Below, one piece after another: positions 26,216 to 36,155 of a DNA stretch of 64,000 bases. Within the stretch, counting starts at the first letter, position 1. Each line of letters begins with the position of its first letter. Made by a program: the position numbers and the translations under genes. Under the pieces are notes generated by a model. That model was not told the DNA's origin and did not search any database. It was given only the letters and a program-made list of their open reading frames with translations. Source of the DNA: Bacillota bacterium (GTDB taxonomy: Bacteria > Bacillota > Bacilli > Paenibacillales > Paenibacillaceae); contig JAEWAQ010000058.1 of the NCBI GenBank assembly GCA_023391635.1, forward strand, positions 97,660 through 161,659, in the 5' to 3' direction.

Positions 26216-26259
26216 GATGCATGCCCGCTGCTTGCATTCCCCTTCGAACCATCACTTGA

Positions 26260-26297
26260 AACCCGCGTCGCTACGGCGATATCGCGGGTTTTTTCTT
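26260..26297 (+). terminator. terminator after the AraC regulator
   Basis: AACCCGCG (26260-26267) pairs with CGCGGGTT (26283-26290), followed by TTTTCTTTTG. It is a good rho-independent signal 45 bp after the stop. Confidence 0.9.
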
Positions 26298-26347
26298 TTG
26301 CGCAACGTTATTGTTCTTTATAAACGGGCGGCCTGCTCAAATGAAAA

Positions 26348-26376
26348 TTGCGCTGTATTTCAACAAGTCTTATGCT
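26348..26376 (+). promoter_or_regulatory. probable promoter of the enolase-superfamily operon
   Basis: TTGCGC, a 17-base spacer and TATGCT lie between the terminator at 26260 and the gene at 26421. No FadR-type palindrome is present, so this unit may depend on the AraC activator instead. Confidence 0.45.
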
Positions 26377-26420
26377 GATGCCGTGAATCCGAAATGCGAG
26401 CCGAGATGGGAACAGGAGCC

Positions 26421-27788
26421 ATGATGGAAGAGGTGAAGCGCGCATGGTTAACCGTCGATTGCGCAGCGAGTGACATGCGTATCGTGCAGCATCATTACCG
26501 GACGCGTCGGGAACCGCTGATGACGCCGTTCGGTTTCAAAGGCAGATTTGTGCGGGAGTTATGGCAACCGCACGTACATCTTCAGGACGAGTCGGGCCGT
26601 TCGGCTGTCGGCATGGGCGTTCAAAGCCCGCTTTGGTGCGACGCGGCCATGTTCGCGCGGTTGGGCGAGACCGAAAGCAACGACTGGATGGAACGGCTGA
26701 CGCGATATGCGTTAACCGCGGCTGCGGAACTGGAATTCAAGCACCCGCTCGATCTGATGGACCAACTCGTTCCGATCGTTTACCGGCATGCGGCCGACCG
26801 GCTCGGCCATGATCGAATCAGCCGCACGTTCGTGCTAAACGCCGTGACCTGCATCGACCATGCGGCTTGGTCCCTCTATGCGCAATCCTGCGGAGAAGTT
26901 TCCTTGTTCCGTCTGGTGCCCGATCCCTGGAAAGGCGGATTGCCGCATCGGCATTCCGCGACGGCCAGCATTCCGGTCATTCCGTACGGCATGACCGGCG
27001 GCGAGATCGCCAAGCTGCTGGAAGCCGGGTACTTCGTGCTCAAGATCAAGCTCGGCTCGGACCCCGAAGGCGACGGCGATCCCGTGAAGATGCTGGAATG
27101 GGATCAGGCCCGGCTTGCCCAGATTCACGAGCTGGCCAACCGATACGAGGCGCAGGGCCATGCGGACAACTCCATTGTTTATTACTTGGACGCGAATGGA
27201 AGATACGACAGGAAAGAACGGTTGCTGCGGCTGCTCGAACACGCTCAATCGATCGGAGCATGGGACCGGCTTGTCTTATTCGAGGAACCGCTGCCCGAAA
27301 CCAATCAGGAAGATTTGCGCGACATTCCCGTTCGGTTCGCGGCGGATGAACGCGTGCATAGCGAACAGGATGCGCTGATCTGCCTGCAGCAGGGCTATCG
27401 GGCATTCGCCCTGAAGCCGGTCGCCAAGACGATGAGCTTCAGTCTGCAAATCGCCAGATTGGCTGCCGAGCATCAGGCCCCTTGTTTCTGCGCCGACCTG
27501 ACCGCCAGCCCCGTGCTCGTCGATTGGACCAAGCTTCTCTCCGGCCATTTGGCGCCGCTGCCCGGGTTCCGCGGGGGGTTGACGGAAACGAACGGCGCCC
27601 AAAACTACAAGCGGTGGGCAGAAATGCGTTCCGAACACCCGATGAGGGGCGCTTCGTGGACCCAAGCCCGGCAAGGCTCGTTCGAACTGTCGGAGCGGTT
27701 CTATGCTTGCAGCGGAGGCGCGCTTCTGCATGGCGACGGAAGCTCGGTTACGGATAAGTCGACTTACGGGAAGGAGGGGCAGCCATGA
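26421..27788 (+). CDS. enolase-superfamily enzyme (mandelate racemase/muconate lactonizing type)
   Basis: Protein of 455 residues. Catalytic features run in order: KxK motif LKIKLG with Lys208 and Lys210, metal ligand Asp257 in YYLDANG, Glu288/289 in LFEEPLP, DERVH near 310, and Lys in FALKPVAK near 330. This arrangement is that of muconate-lactonizing-type or dipeptide-epimerase-like members, acting through an enolate next to a carboxylate. ATG 26421 or 26424 follows CAGGAG; the next upstream ATG lacks a site. It probably dehydrates or epimerises a sugar acid or amino-acid derivative. It overlaps the next gene by 4 bases. Confidence 0.88.
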   Translation: MMEEVKRAWLTVDCAASDMRIVQHHYRTRREPLMTPFGFKGRFVRELWQPHVHLQDESGRSAVGMGVQSPLWCDAAMFARLGETESNDWMERLTRYALTAAAELEFKHPLDLMDQLVPIVYRHAADRLGHDRISRTFVLNAVTCIDHAAWSLYAQSCGEVSLFRLVPDPWKGGLPHRHSATASIPVIPYGMTGGEIAKLLEAGYFVLKIKLGSDPEGDGDPVKMLEWDQARLAQIHELANRYEAQGHADNSIVYYLDANGRYDRKERLLRLLEHAQSIGAWDRLVLFEEPLPETNQEDLRDIPVRFAADERVHSEQDALICLQQGYRAFALKPVAKTMSFSLQIARLAAEHQAPCFCADLTASPVLVDWTKLLSGHLAPLPGFRGGLTETNGAQNYKRWAEMRSEHPMRGASWTQARQGSFELSERFYACSGGALLHGDGSSVTDKSTYGKEGQP

Positions 27789-28714
27789 CCCGGTTGAAGT
27801 TCGGGATTGTGGACCTGGATACTTCCCATCCCGGGGAATTCGTTCCGATCATCCGATCGATGGGACATGAGGTGACCGCCGTGTACGACAGCGGCACGAT
27901 ATACCCGGCAGGCTATGCGGAAGCATTTGCCGGACAGCACGGGATCCGCATTGTGGCGGAAAGTCTGGAGAATATGGCCGAACATGTCGACGTGGCCCTG
28001 ATCTGCGGGTGCAACTGGGACTTGCATGTAGGGCAGGCGCTGCCGTTCCTGTCCGCCGACAAAGGGATATTGATCGATAAGCCGATGGCGGGGAACATCC
28101 GGGACTTGCTCCGAATCGCGGATTTCGCGAAAGACGGCGCCCGAATCGCGGGCGGTTCCTCCTTGCGGGTCTGCTACGAGGCGCGGGAATGGTCGGAGCT
28201 GCACGGATCGTCCGCGAGCTGGGTGTACGGGATAACCGGCTGCGGAGTGGACGAGTTCAATTACGGGATCCATGGCTATGCGCTGCTTCACGGCCTGCTG
28301 GGCAGCGGGTTTGCAAGCGCCCGGTATTTGGGCACTTCCTTGCAGGATCAATTCGAATTGGAATGGGCCGACGGAAGACGGGGCATCGTCAGCATCGGCA
28401 AGGCCGATTCCTATCTGCCTTTCCATGCATCCGTGGTGACCGGCCGGGGCGTGCACCAGATTCAAGTGGACAGCGGCAAGCTCTATCAAGCCTTGATCGA
28501 GCACGCGCTGCCGATCCTAAGCGGCGAATCGCCGGCGTCCATCCCGCCGGAGGCGTTGATCGCGCCCGAACTGTCGGCTCTTGCGGCCAAGCGGTCCAAA
28601 GAGCTCGGGGGCGTACGCGTCCATGTCCGGGATATTCCGCTGGACGATCGCGGATTCGACGGCGCGGCATTCGCCGCCGCCTATCGCAAACAAAAATCGA
28701 ACAAAGAGGGTTGA
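27785..28714 (+). CDS. Gfo/Idh/MocA-type oxidoreductase, divergent
   Basis: Protein of 309 residues. The N-terminus LKFGIVDLDTSHPGEFVPI lacks the usual GxGxxG cofactor loop; it reads VDLDTSH instead. The family's EKP motif appears as IDKPMAG near residue 102. The C-terminal region is shorter than usual. This subgroup with a VDLDTSHP start may use NAD differently or have lost activity. It is coupled at both ends with the enolase-type gene and a standard Gfo/Idh/MocA gene. The role is probably oxidation or epimerisation of a sugar derivative. Confidence 0.8.
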   Translation: MTRLKFGIVDLDTSHPGEFVPIIRSMGHEVTAVYDSGTIYPAGYAEAFAGQHGIRIVAESLENMAEHVDVALICGCNWDLHVGQALPFLSADKGILIDKPMAGNIRDLLRIADFAKDGARIAGGSSLRVCYEAREWSELHGSSASWVYGITGCGVDEFNYGIHGYALLHGLLGSGFASARYLGTSLQDQFELEWADGRRGIVSIGKADSYLPFHASVVTGRGVHQIQVDSGKLYQALIEHALPILSGESPASIPPEALIAPELSALAAKRSKELGGVRVHVRDIPLDDRGFDGAAFAAAYRKQKSNKEG

Positions 28715-28719
28715 GTGCA

Positions 28720-29700
28720 GTGCGTGAATTCAAAGTCGGCATAATCGGCTGCGGAATGCTCGGCAGGACGCATGCGGCGTGCATCAAGGAACTGGAGCAT
28801 ATGAAACCGTACGCTTACTGCGACATCCATCTTCCGAGCGCCCAAAAACTGCTGGAGCAGTTCGGGGGCAGAATAGCGACGTCCGAAGTGGAGGAACTGC
28901 TCGCCGATCCGGACATCGACGTGCTCTATATTACGACCCAACACGATACCCATGCGGAATTGTGCATCCGGGCGCTCGGGGCCGGCAAGCATGTGTTGGT
29001 GGAAAAGCCGATGGCAATGACGGTCGAGGACTGCGTGCGGATCGGCGAAGCGGTCAAGGCGACCGGGAAGAAATTGTTCACGGCGTATAAAATGCGCTAT
29101 TACGATATGCTTCTGAAAGCCAAATCGTTGATTCCCGAACCGGTGATGGTGGTTATGCAAATGATGGACGATCGATGGGGGACGGGCACGTGGCCCAACG
29201 ATCCGGTGAAGGGCGGAGGGAACGTCCTGAGCCAAGGCTGCCATTCCACGGACGTGCTGCGGTTTATCGCGGGAGGCAATCCGACGGAAGTGTATGCGGC
29301 GGGAGGAAATTATTATCAGGAGAGCGGAGTCGTCGATAATTTGACAGCCGTGTTCCGCTTCGACAACGGCGTCGCCGGTACTTTAATTCAAGGAGATTGC
29401 AGCTGTCCGCCGTTTACGAGCAAATTTTTCATGCAGATTTTCGCCGAACGCAAATCGATTACGCTATCCGACCGGTTGACCCGGCTGACCTATGCGGAAG
29501 AAGGCCGCGAGCCGGTCGTTTACGAAGGGACGGAATCCGGATTCCTGGAAGAGAACCGGGCGTTCGAAGCTTGCCTGGTCCAGGATGCTCCGCCGCCGAT
29601 CGACCATATTGACGGCTTGTATTCGACCTTGATGGTGCTGCAAGCGTTTCAATCTCTCAAAACCGGCAAACCGGAAAAAATATCTTCGATCGTGGAATAG
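28720..29700 (+). CDS. Gfo/Idh/MocA-family oxidoreductase
   Basis: NAD(P)-dependent sugar dehydrogenase-like protein of 326 residues. The Rossmann loop is VGIIGCGMLGRTHAACI, the EKP motif is VLVEKPMAMT near residue 95, and the C-terminal domain has GGGNVLSQGCHSTDVLRFI with the usual catalytic His. It starts at GTG 28720 with AGAGGG upstream. It lies 5 bases after the divergent homologue. Pairs of such enzymes often carry out oxidation and reduction around a keto-sugar intermediate. Confidence 0.9.
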   Translation: MREFKVGIIGCGMLGRTHAACIKELEHMKPYAYCDIHLPSAQKLLEQFGGRIATSEVEELLADPDIDVLYITTQHDTHAELCIRALGAGKHVLVEKPMAMTVEDCVRIGEAVKATGKKLFTAYKMRYYDMLLKAKSLIPEPVMVVMQMMDDRWGTGTWPNDPVKGGGNVLSQGCHSTDVLRFIAGGNPTEVYAAGGNYYQESGVVDNLTAVFRFDNGVAGTLIQGDCSCPPFTSKFFMQIFAERKSITLSDRLTRLTYAEEGREPVVYEGTESGFLEENRAFEACLVQDAPPPIDHIDGLYSTLMVLQAFQSLKTGKPEKISSIVE

Positions 29701-29757
29701 GGGCCATGATGGCGCGTCGTCTCAGGACAGATCGATCTATGAAGGGGAATGAACGAC

Positions 29758-32523
29758 ATGACGTTAGGCCGCATCGGAAAAACGAACGCCATCCGGGAAT
29801 CCGGGTTCGAGGCGTTCCGCCGGGGAACGTTCGGCCAAGCGGGGCAGAACCTGTACGTATCCCGCGCCGGAACGATTCAGCGCATCCATCACTTCGATGT
29901 CAACGGCGACGGATATATCGATCTGCCGTTCGCCAACTCGCATGATGACGATACTAGGGTTCCGGTATACATCTATCGGGAGCCCGCGGTCAGCCAGGAA
30001 CGTCTGGAATTGCCCACCGACGGCGGCTATGCCGCCGCGATGGGGGACCTCAATGGCGACGGCTACGATGATCTGGTCATTGCCAATCAGTATGACGGCG
30101 TATCCAACGAGGTGTATGCGCAAATCTATTATGGATCGGCCGAAGGCTTCAGCGCCAAGCGGATGCTGAAGCTGTGGGCTCCCTCCTCCAAAGACGTGGA
30201 GATCGGGGATTTCAACGGCGACGGCAGGCCCGACATCGCGCTGATCAGCCGGGAGAGGCTGCGGATTTTTTACCAAGGAGAGCATGGCTTTGCTTCGGGC
30301 GGTTATACGGATGTCGACCTGCCGCACGATCTGGAGTCCATCGTGTCCGCCGATCTGGACGGCGACGGGTACGCCGACCTGGTCACCCGCTCCAGCGACC
30401 GGTCGATCGCGGTGTATTGGGGAGGCCCGGACGGGATTCGCGCGGACAGACGGACGAAGCTGGACAAGGGCTTGTCCGGGGAAGGCCCGATCGGGGCCGG
30501 GATCGATCAGGCGGCAAGCGGCGCGGGAGGCGGATCGCTGTTCGTATACGCCGTGCCGGCGAGGCCCCGGTTGAAGGTCGTCGCGCTGCATGGCCGTCCG
30601 CATCTGTTCGTATGCAAGGGTGAACGGTCGTTGTTCATTCCGTTCGGCGCGAACCGCGAAGCCGGGGAACCGCTTGTTCTGGACAGCGGGGAGGCGATGA
30701 GCGCGGCCGTGGGAGACATCCGGGGAAACGGCGGGCAGGATATCGTGCTGGCTTCGCGGCAGACCGACGAACGGGGCGGGCAGCGATCCTGGATTTACTG
30801 GGACGGGCAGGGCGGTTACGCGAACGAATGGCGGACTGCCGTCCCGACGAACGGCGCCAACGATGTGATCATCGGCCGGCTAAGCGGCGAAGAAGGCGGC
30901 TGCGAGGATATCGTCTTCTGTCAGGACAAGACGGAGGAGTGGTACAGCCATCATTCCTTGCTCTACAGGGGGACCCAGGCAGGCTTCGACCAGACGCCGG
31001 TCCGGCTGGAAACCCACTGTGCCTTGGATGCGTTCATCACCCGCGGTTCGGCCGGGAAGCCGCCGCAGCTCGTGTTCCTGAACCATCTCTCCAACCGGAT
31101 ATTAGGCAACGTATCGTCTTCTATCTATTTGGGCGGGCCCGACGGGTTCTCGCCGGAACGCAGAGAATCGTTGCCGGGCTGGGCCGCGACGGAAGTGCGA
31201 GCTTGCGATTTCAACGATGACGGGCACGTCGACCTGCTCGTGGTGAACAGCAATGAAAACGCGCTGCATCTCGACAGAGGCTCCTACCTCTACTATGGCG
31301 GCCCGGAGGGATTTTCCCCGGACCGTCGGGTGGAATTGCCCACTAGATACAACATGAGCTCTTGCTGCGCGGATCTGAACAGGGACGGGTACCTGGACCT
31401 GCTCGCCGCAGGATTCAGCAACAACGAATTGCTCATCTTCTACGGGTCCGAGCGGGGGTTTGCGGATGAGCCGAAACGGATCAAGCTGGACATCGAGGGG
31501 ATCGTCTTCGACAATCCGCGGTTCATGACGTTGGCCGATTTCGACCGCGATGGCTGGCTGGATCTCGTGATTCCCGAATGCGGCCCCTCCGGCAAGACGA
31601 TCATTTTGTGGGGCGGCCCCGATGGGTTCGATACGAGCCGGGCGACCTTGCTGCATACCGGCCCGACCATCTCTTCGCGGGCGGCCGACCTGAACGGCAA
31701 TGGCTGGCTGGATCTGATCGTCGGCGGGTACAAGGGCGACGATCCCGCCGATCCGTACAGCACCTTCGTTTATATTTACTGGGGCGGCCCGGAAGGCTTC
31801 TCGGGCGATCGCCGAACGCAGCTTCCGGCCAGCTTCGCGGCGGATATCGCGATCGCCGACTTCAACAACGACGGCATATTGGACATCTTCGTCGCCTGTT
31901 ACCATGGCTTGCGGAGCCGGGACATCGACTCCTTCATCTACTGGGGCAGTCCGGGCGGCCTCTATTCCGAGTTCAACCGGACGGCCCTGCCGCATCATTC
32001 GGCTGCCGGAGCGTTAGCCGCCGATTTCAACGAAGACGGATCCATCGACTTAGCAGTCGCCAATCACAAGACGCACGGCAACCATCCCGGCATGTCGTAT
32101 GTGTGGTGGAACGGCCCCGACGGGTTTACCGATCGCCGGGTAACCAAGCTTCCGACCGTCGGCCCGCACGGGATGACCCACTCGGATGTCGGCAATATCG
32201 CCGATCGCGGAGACGAAGAGTTCTACGAATCAAGACCGATCGAACTGCCGGAAAACGCACGAGTCGCCGGCATCTCATGGGTAGCGGAAATCCCGGCGAA
32301 AACGTGGGTGAAGGCGCAAATCCGAACCGCTTCCGGCGAGTCGGAATTGAATGACGCTCCCTGGGAAGGGCCGGACGGCGCGGGCAGCTGGTTCGAGCAG
32401 GGCGGCGAAATCGCCGCCAGCCTCCCGTCCGGCAAGTGGGTCCAGCACCGGTTGGCGCTGGGGGCGATCAACAGCGGCAGTACGCCACGTGTAAGCGAGG
32501 TTGCCATTCTGCTGGGAGAATAG
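29758..32523 (+). CDS. VCBS/FG-GAP repeat protein without signal peptide
   Basis: Protein of 921 residues made almost wholly of beta-propeller repeats. About ten calcium-loop motifs of the DxNxDGxxD type are visible (DVNGDGYID, DLNGDGYDD, DFNGDGRPD, DLDGDGYAD, DFNDDGHVD, DLNRDGYLD and others). Alternating segments read GGPDGFSPERR or GGPEGFSPDRR. A C-terminal beta domain (about 815-921) has no calcium motif. FG-GAP proteins are normally exported, yet the N-terminus MTLGRIGKTNAIRESGF has no hydrophobic segment. ATG 29758 is chosen because AAGGGGA sits 9-10 bases upstream; ATG 29749 is too close to it. Its job is unknown; it may bind the glycan or act as a scaffold or lyase. Confidence 0.85.
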   Translation: MTLGRIGKTNAIRESGFEAFRRGTFGQAGQNLYVSRAGTIQRIHHFDVNGDGYIDLPFANSHDDDTRVPVYIYREPAVSQERLELPTDGGYAAAMGDLNGDGYDDLVIANQYDGVSNEVYAQIYYGSAEGFSAKRMLKLWAPSSKDVEIGDFNGDGRPDIALISRERLRIFYQGEHGFASGGYTDVDLPHDLESIVSADLDGDGYADLVTRSSDRSIAVYWGGPDGIRADRRTKLDKGLSGEGPIGAGIDQAASGAGGGSLFVYAVPARPRLKVVALHGRPHLFVCKGERSLFIPFGANREAGEPLVLDSGEAMSAAVGDIRGNGGQDIVLASRQTDERGGQRSWIYWDGQGGYANEWRTAVPTNGANDVIIGRLSGEEGGCEDIVFCQDKTEEWYSHHSLLYRGTQAGFDQTPVRLETHCALDAFITRGSAGKPPQLVFLNHLSNRILGNVSSSIYLGGPDGFSPERRESLPGWAATEVRACDFNDDGHVDLLVVNSNENALHLDRGSYLYYGGPEGFSPDRRVELPTRYNMSSCCADLNRDGYLDLLAAGFSNNELLIFYGSERGFADEPKRIKLDIEGIVFDNPRFMTLADFDRDGWLDLVIPECGPSGKTIILWGGPDGFDTSRATLLHTGPTISSRAADLNGNGWLDLIVGGYKGDDPADPYSTFVYIYWGGPEGFSGDRRTQLPASFAADIAIADFNNDGILDIFVACYHGLRSRDIDSFIYWGSPGGLYSEFNRTALPHHSAAGALAADFNEDGSIDLAVANHKTHGNHPGMSYVWWNGPDGFTDRRVTKLPTVGPHGMTHSDVGNIADRGDEEFYESRPIELPENARVAGISWVAEIPAKTWVKAQIRTASGESELNDAPWEGPDGAGSWFEQGGEIAASLPSGKWVQHRLALGAINSGSTPRVSEVAILLGE

Positions 32524-32552
32524 TAGAAACGATGGAAGGAGGTGCAGCACGG

Positions 32553-33452
32553 ATGGTAGCCAGACGGTTGCGTAAGGATTGGCTGTTGCTCATGATCGGG
32601 GTTCCGGGCTTATTGTATTATTTGATTTACCGATTCGTCCCGATGCTCGGCCTTGTGATCGGCTTTAAGGATTACAGCCCGTTTCTCGGTTTTTTCGACA
32701 GCCCTTGGGTCGGGATGCGGCATTTTCGCGCGATCTTCGCGGAGCCGGAAGTAATGAACGTGTTGTGGAATACGCTCGTCATTTCCTTTTTGCAAATCGT
32801 ATTCGCTTTCCCGATCCCGATCGTGCTGGCGCTGACATTGAATGAGGTACGTCATCGGATGTTCAAGAGGGTCGTTCAAACGGTGATCTATTTGCCGCAT
32901 TTTCTATCCTGGGTTGTCGTGGTCGGCATCTTCGTCTTCTTCTTGCAGGGCAACGGTCTGGTGAACGGGGCGTTAAAGAGCCTGTTCGGCATGTCCCCGG
33001 TGCCGTTCCTAACCGACCCGGTGCTGTTCAGGCCGTTGATCGTGCTGCAGGTCATATGGAAGGAGGCCGGCTGGGGAACGATCATCTTCCTGGCGGCGCT
33101 CGCCGGCGTCAATCAGCAGTTGTACGAAGCGGCCACGATGGATGGCGCGAACCGATGGCGCCAGGCGTGGCACATCACGCTGCCGTCCATCCGCGGCACG
33201 ATCGTCATCTTGCTTATCTTGCGGCTCGGCAGCGTGCTCGATGTCGGATTCGAGCAGATCTTCCTGATGCTCAATCCGTTTAACAAAGAGTCCGGCAACG
33301 TGTTGGATACCTATGTGTACTACAAAGGAATCGAGCAGTCCGATTTCAGCTTCGCGACGGCGGTCGGATTGTTGAAAGGGATCGTAGGACTCATTTTGGT
33401 CAGCACGGCGAACCTGTTGTCCAAGAAATGGGGAGAAGACGGTATCTTTTGA
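32553..33452 (+). CDS. ABC transporter permease, LplB type
   Basis: Permease of 299 residues, first subunit of the third importer. N-terminal DWLLLMIGVPGLLYYLIYRF is helix 1. The EAA loop YEAATMDGANRWRQAWHITL lies near residue 192. AAGGAGGTG at 32536-32544 fixes the start at ATG 32553. It follows the VCBS gene by 29 bases and is co-transcribed with the catabolic enzymes. Confidence 0.92.
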   Translation: MVARRLRKDWLLLMIGVPGLLYYLIYRFVPMLGLVIGFKDYSPFLGFFDSPWVGMRHFRAIFAEPEVMNVLWNTLVISFLQIVFAFPIPIVLALTLNEVRHRMFKRVVQTVIYLPHFLSWVVVVGIFVFFLQGNGLVNGALKSLFGMSPVPFLTDPVLFRPLIVLQVIWKEAGWGTIIFLAALAGVNQQLYEAATMDGANRWRQAWHITLPSIRGTIVILLILRLGSVLDVGFEQIFLMLNPFNKESGNVLDTYVYYKGIEQSDFSFATAVGLLKGIVGLILVSTANLLSKKWGEDGIF

Positions 33453-33487
33453 GTTCGCGATGAGGAACGGGAAGGAGAGGGCCGTCC

Positions 33488-34366
33488 ATGCGCACGAAGG
33501 CTGGTCGCCGAAACAAAGGCATCGGTTGGTTCGACGGGTTCAACTATTCGTTATTGTTCGTGATTGCGCTCATCATGTTGTTTCCCTTTTTATACGTGCT
33601 TTCCATATCCGTATCGTCGTACAAGGATTATTTGCAGCACGGCTTCACGATCATCCCGAAATCGTTCGTTCTGGATGCGTACGAATACATTCTGGCCTCT
33701 CCGCGGTTCGTTCGCTCCTTGTTCGTGACGGCGGAAATCACGGTCATCGGGACATTGGTGAACCTGCTCTTCACCTCGACGTTCGCGTACATGCTCGCCC
33801 GTCCGATCGTCGGCCAACGCATCATGATGTTTCTGGTCGTGTTTACCTTGTTGTTCTCTGCCGGGATGATTCCGACCTATCTCGTGGTGAAGGAGACGGG
33901 CCTGCTCAATTCGATCTGGGCACTCATCATTCCGGTCGCGATCAGCTCCTTCAACCTGGTCGTCATGCGCCAATTTTTCCTCCATATCCCGGAAGAGCTG
34001 AACGAAGCGGCCATCATCGACGGAGCGAACGATTTGCATATTTTCGCGAAGATCATCCTTCCGTTATCGAAACCGGCATTGGCCGCGTTCGGCTTATTCT
34101 ATGCGGTCACGCATTGGAACAATTATTTCACGGGCATTTTGTATTTGAACGATCCGGCCGACTGGCCTATACAGGTCATCCTCCGGCAGATCGTGATCGT
34201 GAACGAACCGCTGGCCGCGCTCAATATGCCCAGGGAATTCGCTCCGCCGGGGGAAACGGTGCAGATGGCCGCGACGCTGCTCGCCACGCTGCCGATCTTG
34301 ATCGTCTATCCGTTTCTGCAAAAACATTTCGTCAAGGGGGTGATGCTGGGATCGGTCAAGGGATAA
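33488..34366 (+). CDS. ABC transporter permease, YtcP type
   Basis: Second permease, 292 residues. GGAAGGAGAGG precedes ATG 33488. The EAA loop ELNEAAIIDGANDLHIFAKI begins near residue 168. The C-terminus LQKHFVKGVMLGSVKG is the YtcP/MalG signature. It pairs with the LplB-type subunit at 32553. Confidence 0.92.
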   Translation: MRTKAGRRNKGIGWFDGFNYSLLFVIALIMLFPFLYVLSISVSSYKDYLQHGFTIIPKSFVLDAYEYILASPRFVRSLFVTAEITVIGTLVNLLFTSTFAYMLARPIVGQRIMMFLVVFTLLFSAGMIPTYLVVKETGLLNSIWALIIPVAISSFNLVVMRQFFLHIPEELNEAAIIDGANDLHIFAKIILPLSKPALAAFGLFYAVTHWNNYFTGILYLNDPADWPIQVILRQIVIVNEPLAALNMPREFAPPGETVQMAATLLATLPILIVYPFLQKHFVKGVMLGSVKG

Positions 34367-34439
34367 GTCGTATTACAATGGGAACAGGGTGCAAGGCGAT
34401 TTTTGCAAGGCCAATCAACTTCAGGAGGGGATTACGTCC

Positions 34440-36077
34440 ATGATGAAACGAAATAAAGGATGGTTCATCGCGGTGGTTTGTTTTCTGTTGGTACTGACAG
34501 CTTGTTCCTCCGGGTCGGGCAATTCCGGCTCATCTGCCGGCAGCCCGTCGGCCGGAGAGCAGCCGACCGCAACGAATTCGCCTTCGGCGAGCGCGGATAA
34601 CGGCAATGACGGCCATGACCGCAGCAAGAAATTTACGATCACCGCGATTGACTTTCGATACCCGGCCGCCATTCCGCCGGCAACGGGCCGCGGATTGGAT
34701 ATGATCAACGAAAAATTCAATATCGATTTCAAGCCGCAATTTGTCGTCATCAACGATTACATGCAGAAGTTAAGCGCCAACGTCGCTTCCGGCGAGGTGC
34801 CCGACATCATGACGATGGAAGGTCCGATCGCCAACTATTACAAGTGGGCCAAGCAAGGGGCCTTCTTGCCGTTAAACGATTATATCGACCAGTACCCGAC
34901 GTTAAAGCTCGTTCCGGATTACGTATGGAAATCGATGACGCTTGACGGCAAAATCTACGCGATTCCGCGTTATTACCCGTCCTCTTATTTGGGGTCGCCG
35001 ATCATCCGTCAAGACTGGCTCGACAAGCTCGGCCTGAAGATGCCGACCAACTACGAAGAGCTGAAGGAAGTGGCCCTCGCCTTCACGAAGAACGATCCCG
35101 ACGGCAACAACAAACAGGATACTTACGGCATCGCGATTTCCGAATACATCAACCCGGCTTATGAATTGGGCGGCTACTGGGAATTCCGCTCCTGGTACCA
35201 TCAGGATGAGGCGGGCAACTACATCCCGAACTTCATCTCCGATGCGCGCAAAGAGCATATCGAATGGTTGGCCGGCCTGGAGAAGGAAGGGGCGTTGACG
35301 CCGAATTCCGCCGTCGTCAATGCTTCGCAAGCAACCAAAGATTTCTTCTCCGGCAAAGCGGGGATCTGGATCGGCTCTCCGCGAGGGATGGATGAAGCGG
35401 CGTACAACGAGCTGCTGAAGATCAACCCGGGGGCGAAGATCGAACCGATCGGGCCGTTCGTCGCTCCGGACGGCGAACAGGGATTCATGGCGTATAAGGC
35501 GTACTATGGCATGACGATGTTGAGCGCTGAGCTGGCCAAAGATCCCGACAAGCTGCATCGCGCACTCGAGTTTCTGGACTTCGGCCGCACGTTCTATCCG
35601 CTCGACGAACGGAACAAGAGCAATCCGGATTATGACTGGATGTACGGCAATGAAGGAACCGGCTATAAGGTCGAGGACGGCGCCGTCAAGGCGGAAAGCG
35701 CGGAGAAGGGGCTGGCTCCGGTCAACTTCTACATCGACGGGCTCATGTGGGCGCCGAGCGATGACGCGAACGAGTACTCCAAAACGTATAAATCGCCGGT
35801 GGTCAAAGAGCTGGCCGAAAAACTGGAGAATATGCACAAGAACACGAAGCATTTCATCAACCCGATCTACCAGATTTTCTCGGATACTTATATTTCCAAA
35901 GGCTCGGAACTGGATATGTTCCTGTACGAAGAGCAGACGAAGATGATCTTCGGACAACGGCCGATCAGCGATTGGGGCAAGATGGTCCAGGAGTGGAAAG
36001 ACAAGGGCGGCGACAAGCTGATCCAGGAAGTCAATGAATCGATGAAGGCAAACGGCGTAAAAGGCGAGTATCGGTAG
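34440..36077 (+). CDS. substrate-binding lipoprotein, LipO type
   Basis: Binding protein of 545 residues. Lipobox LVLTAC gives a lipidated Cys near residue 21, followed by a Ser/Gly/Pro/Thr linker rich in GSGNSGSS. The start is ATG 34440 (or 34443) behind CAGGAGGGG. Large LipO-type proteins normally take up oligosaccharides. It lies just ahead of the giant secreted protein, so it probably captures that enzyme's products. Confidence 0.93.
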   Translation: MMKRNKGWFIAVVCFLLVLTACSSGSGNSGSSAGSPSAGEQPTATNSPSASADNGNDGHDRSKKFTITAIDFRYPAAIPPATGRGLDMINEKFNIDFKPQFVVINDYMQKLSANVASGEVPDIMTMEGPIANYYKWAKQGAFLPLNDYIDQYPTLKLVPDYVWKSMTLDGKIYAIPRYYPSSYLGSPIIRQDWLDKLGLKMPTNYEELKEVALAFTKNDPDGNNKQDTYGIAISEYINPAYELGGYWEFRSWYHQDEAGNYIPNFISDARKEHIEWLAGLEKEGALTPNSAVVNASQATKDFFSGKAGIWIGSPRGMDEAAYNELLKINPGAKIEPIGPFVAPDGEQGFMAYKAYYGMTMLSAELAKDPDKLHRALEFLDFGRTFYPLDERNKSNPDYDWMYGNEGTGYKVEDGAVKAESAEKGLAPVNFYIDGLMWAPSDDANEYSKTYKSPVVKELAEKLENMHKNTKHFINPIYQIFSDTYISKGSELDMFLYEEQTKMIFGQRPISDWGKMVQEWKDKGGDKLIQEVNESMKANGVKGEYR

Positions 36078-36155
36078 CATCCGCGGGTTCAGACGCAGGA
36101 ACGGCATGGTCAGGCGAAGTTCGATCACATTTTCCATTTGAACGAGGTGCTGAAC

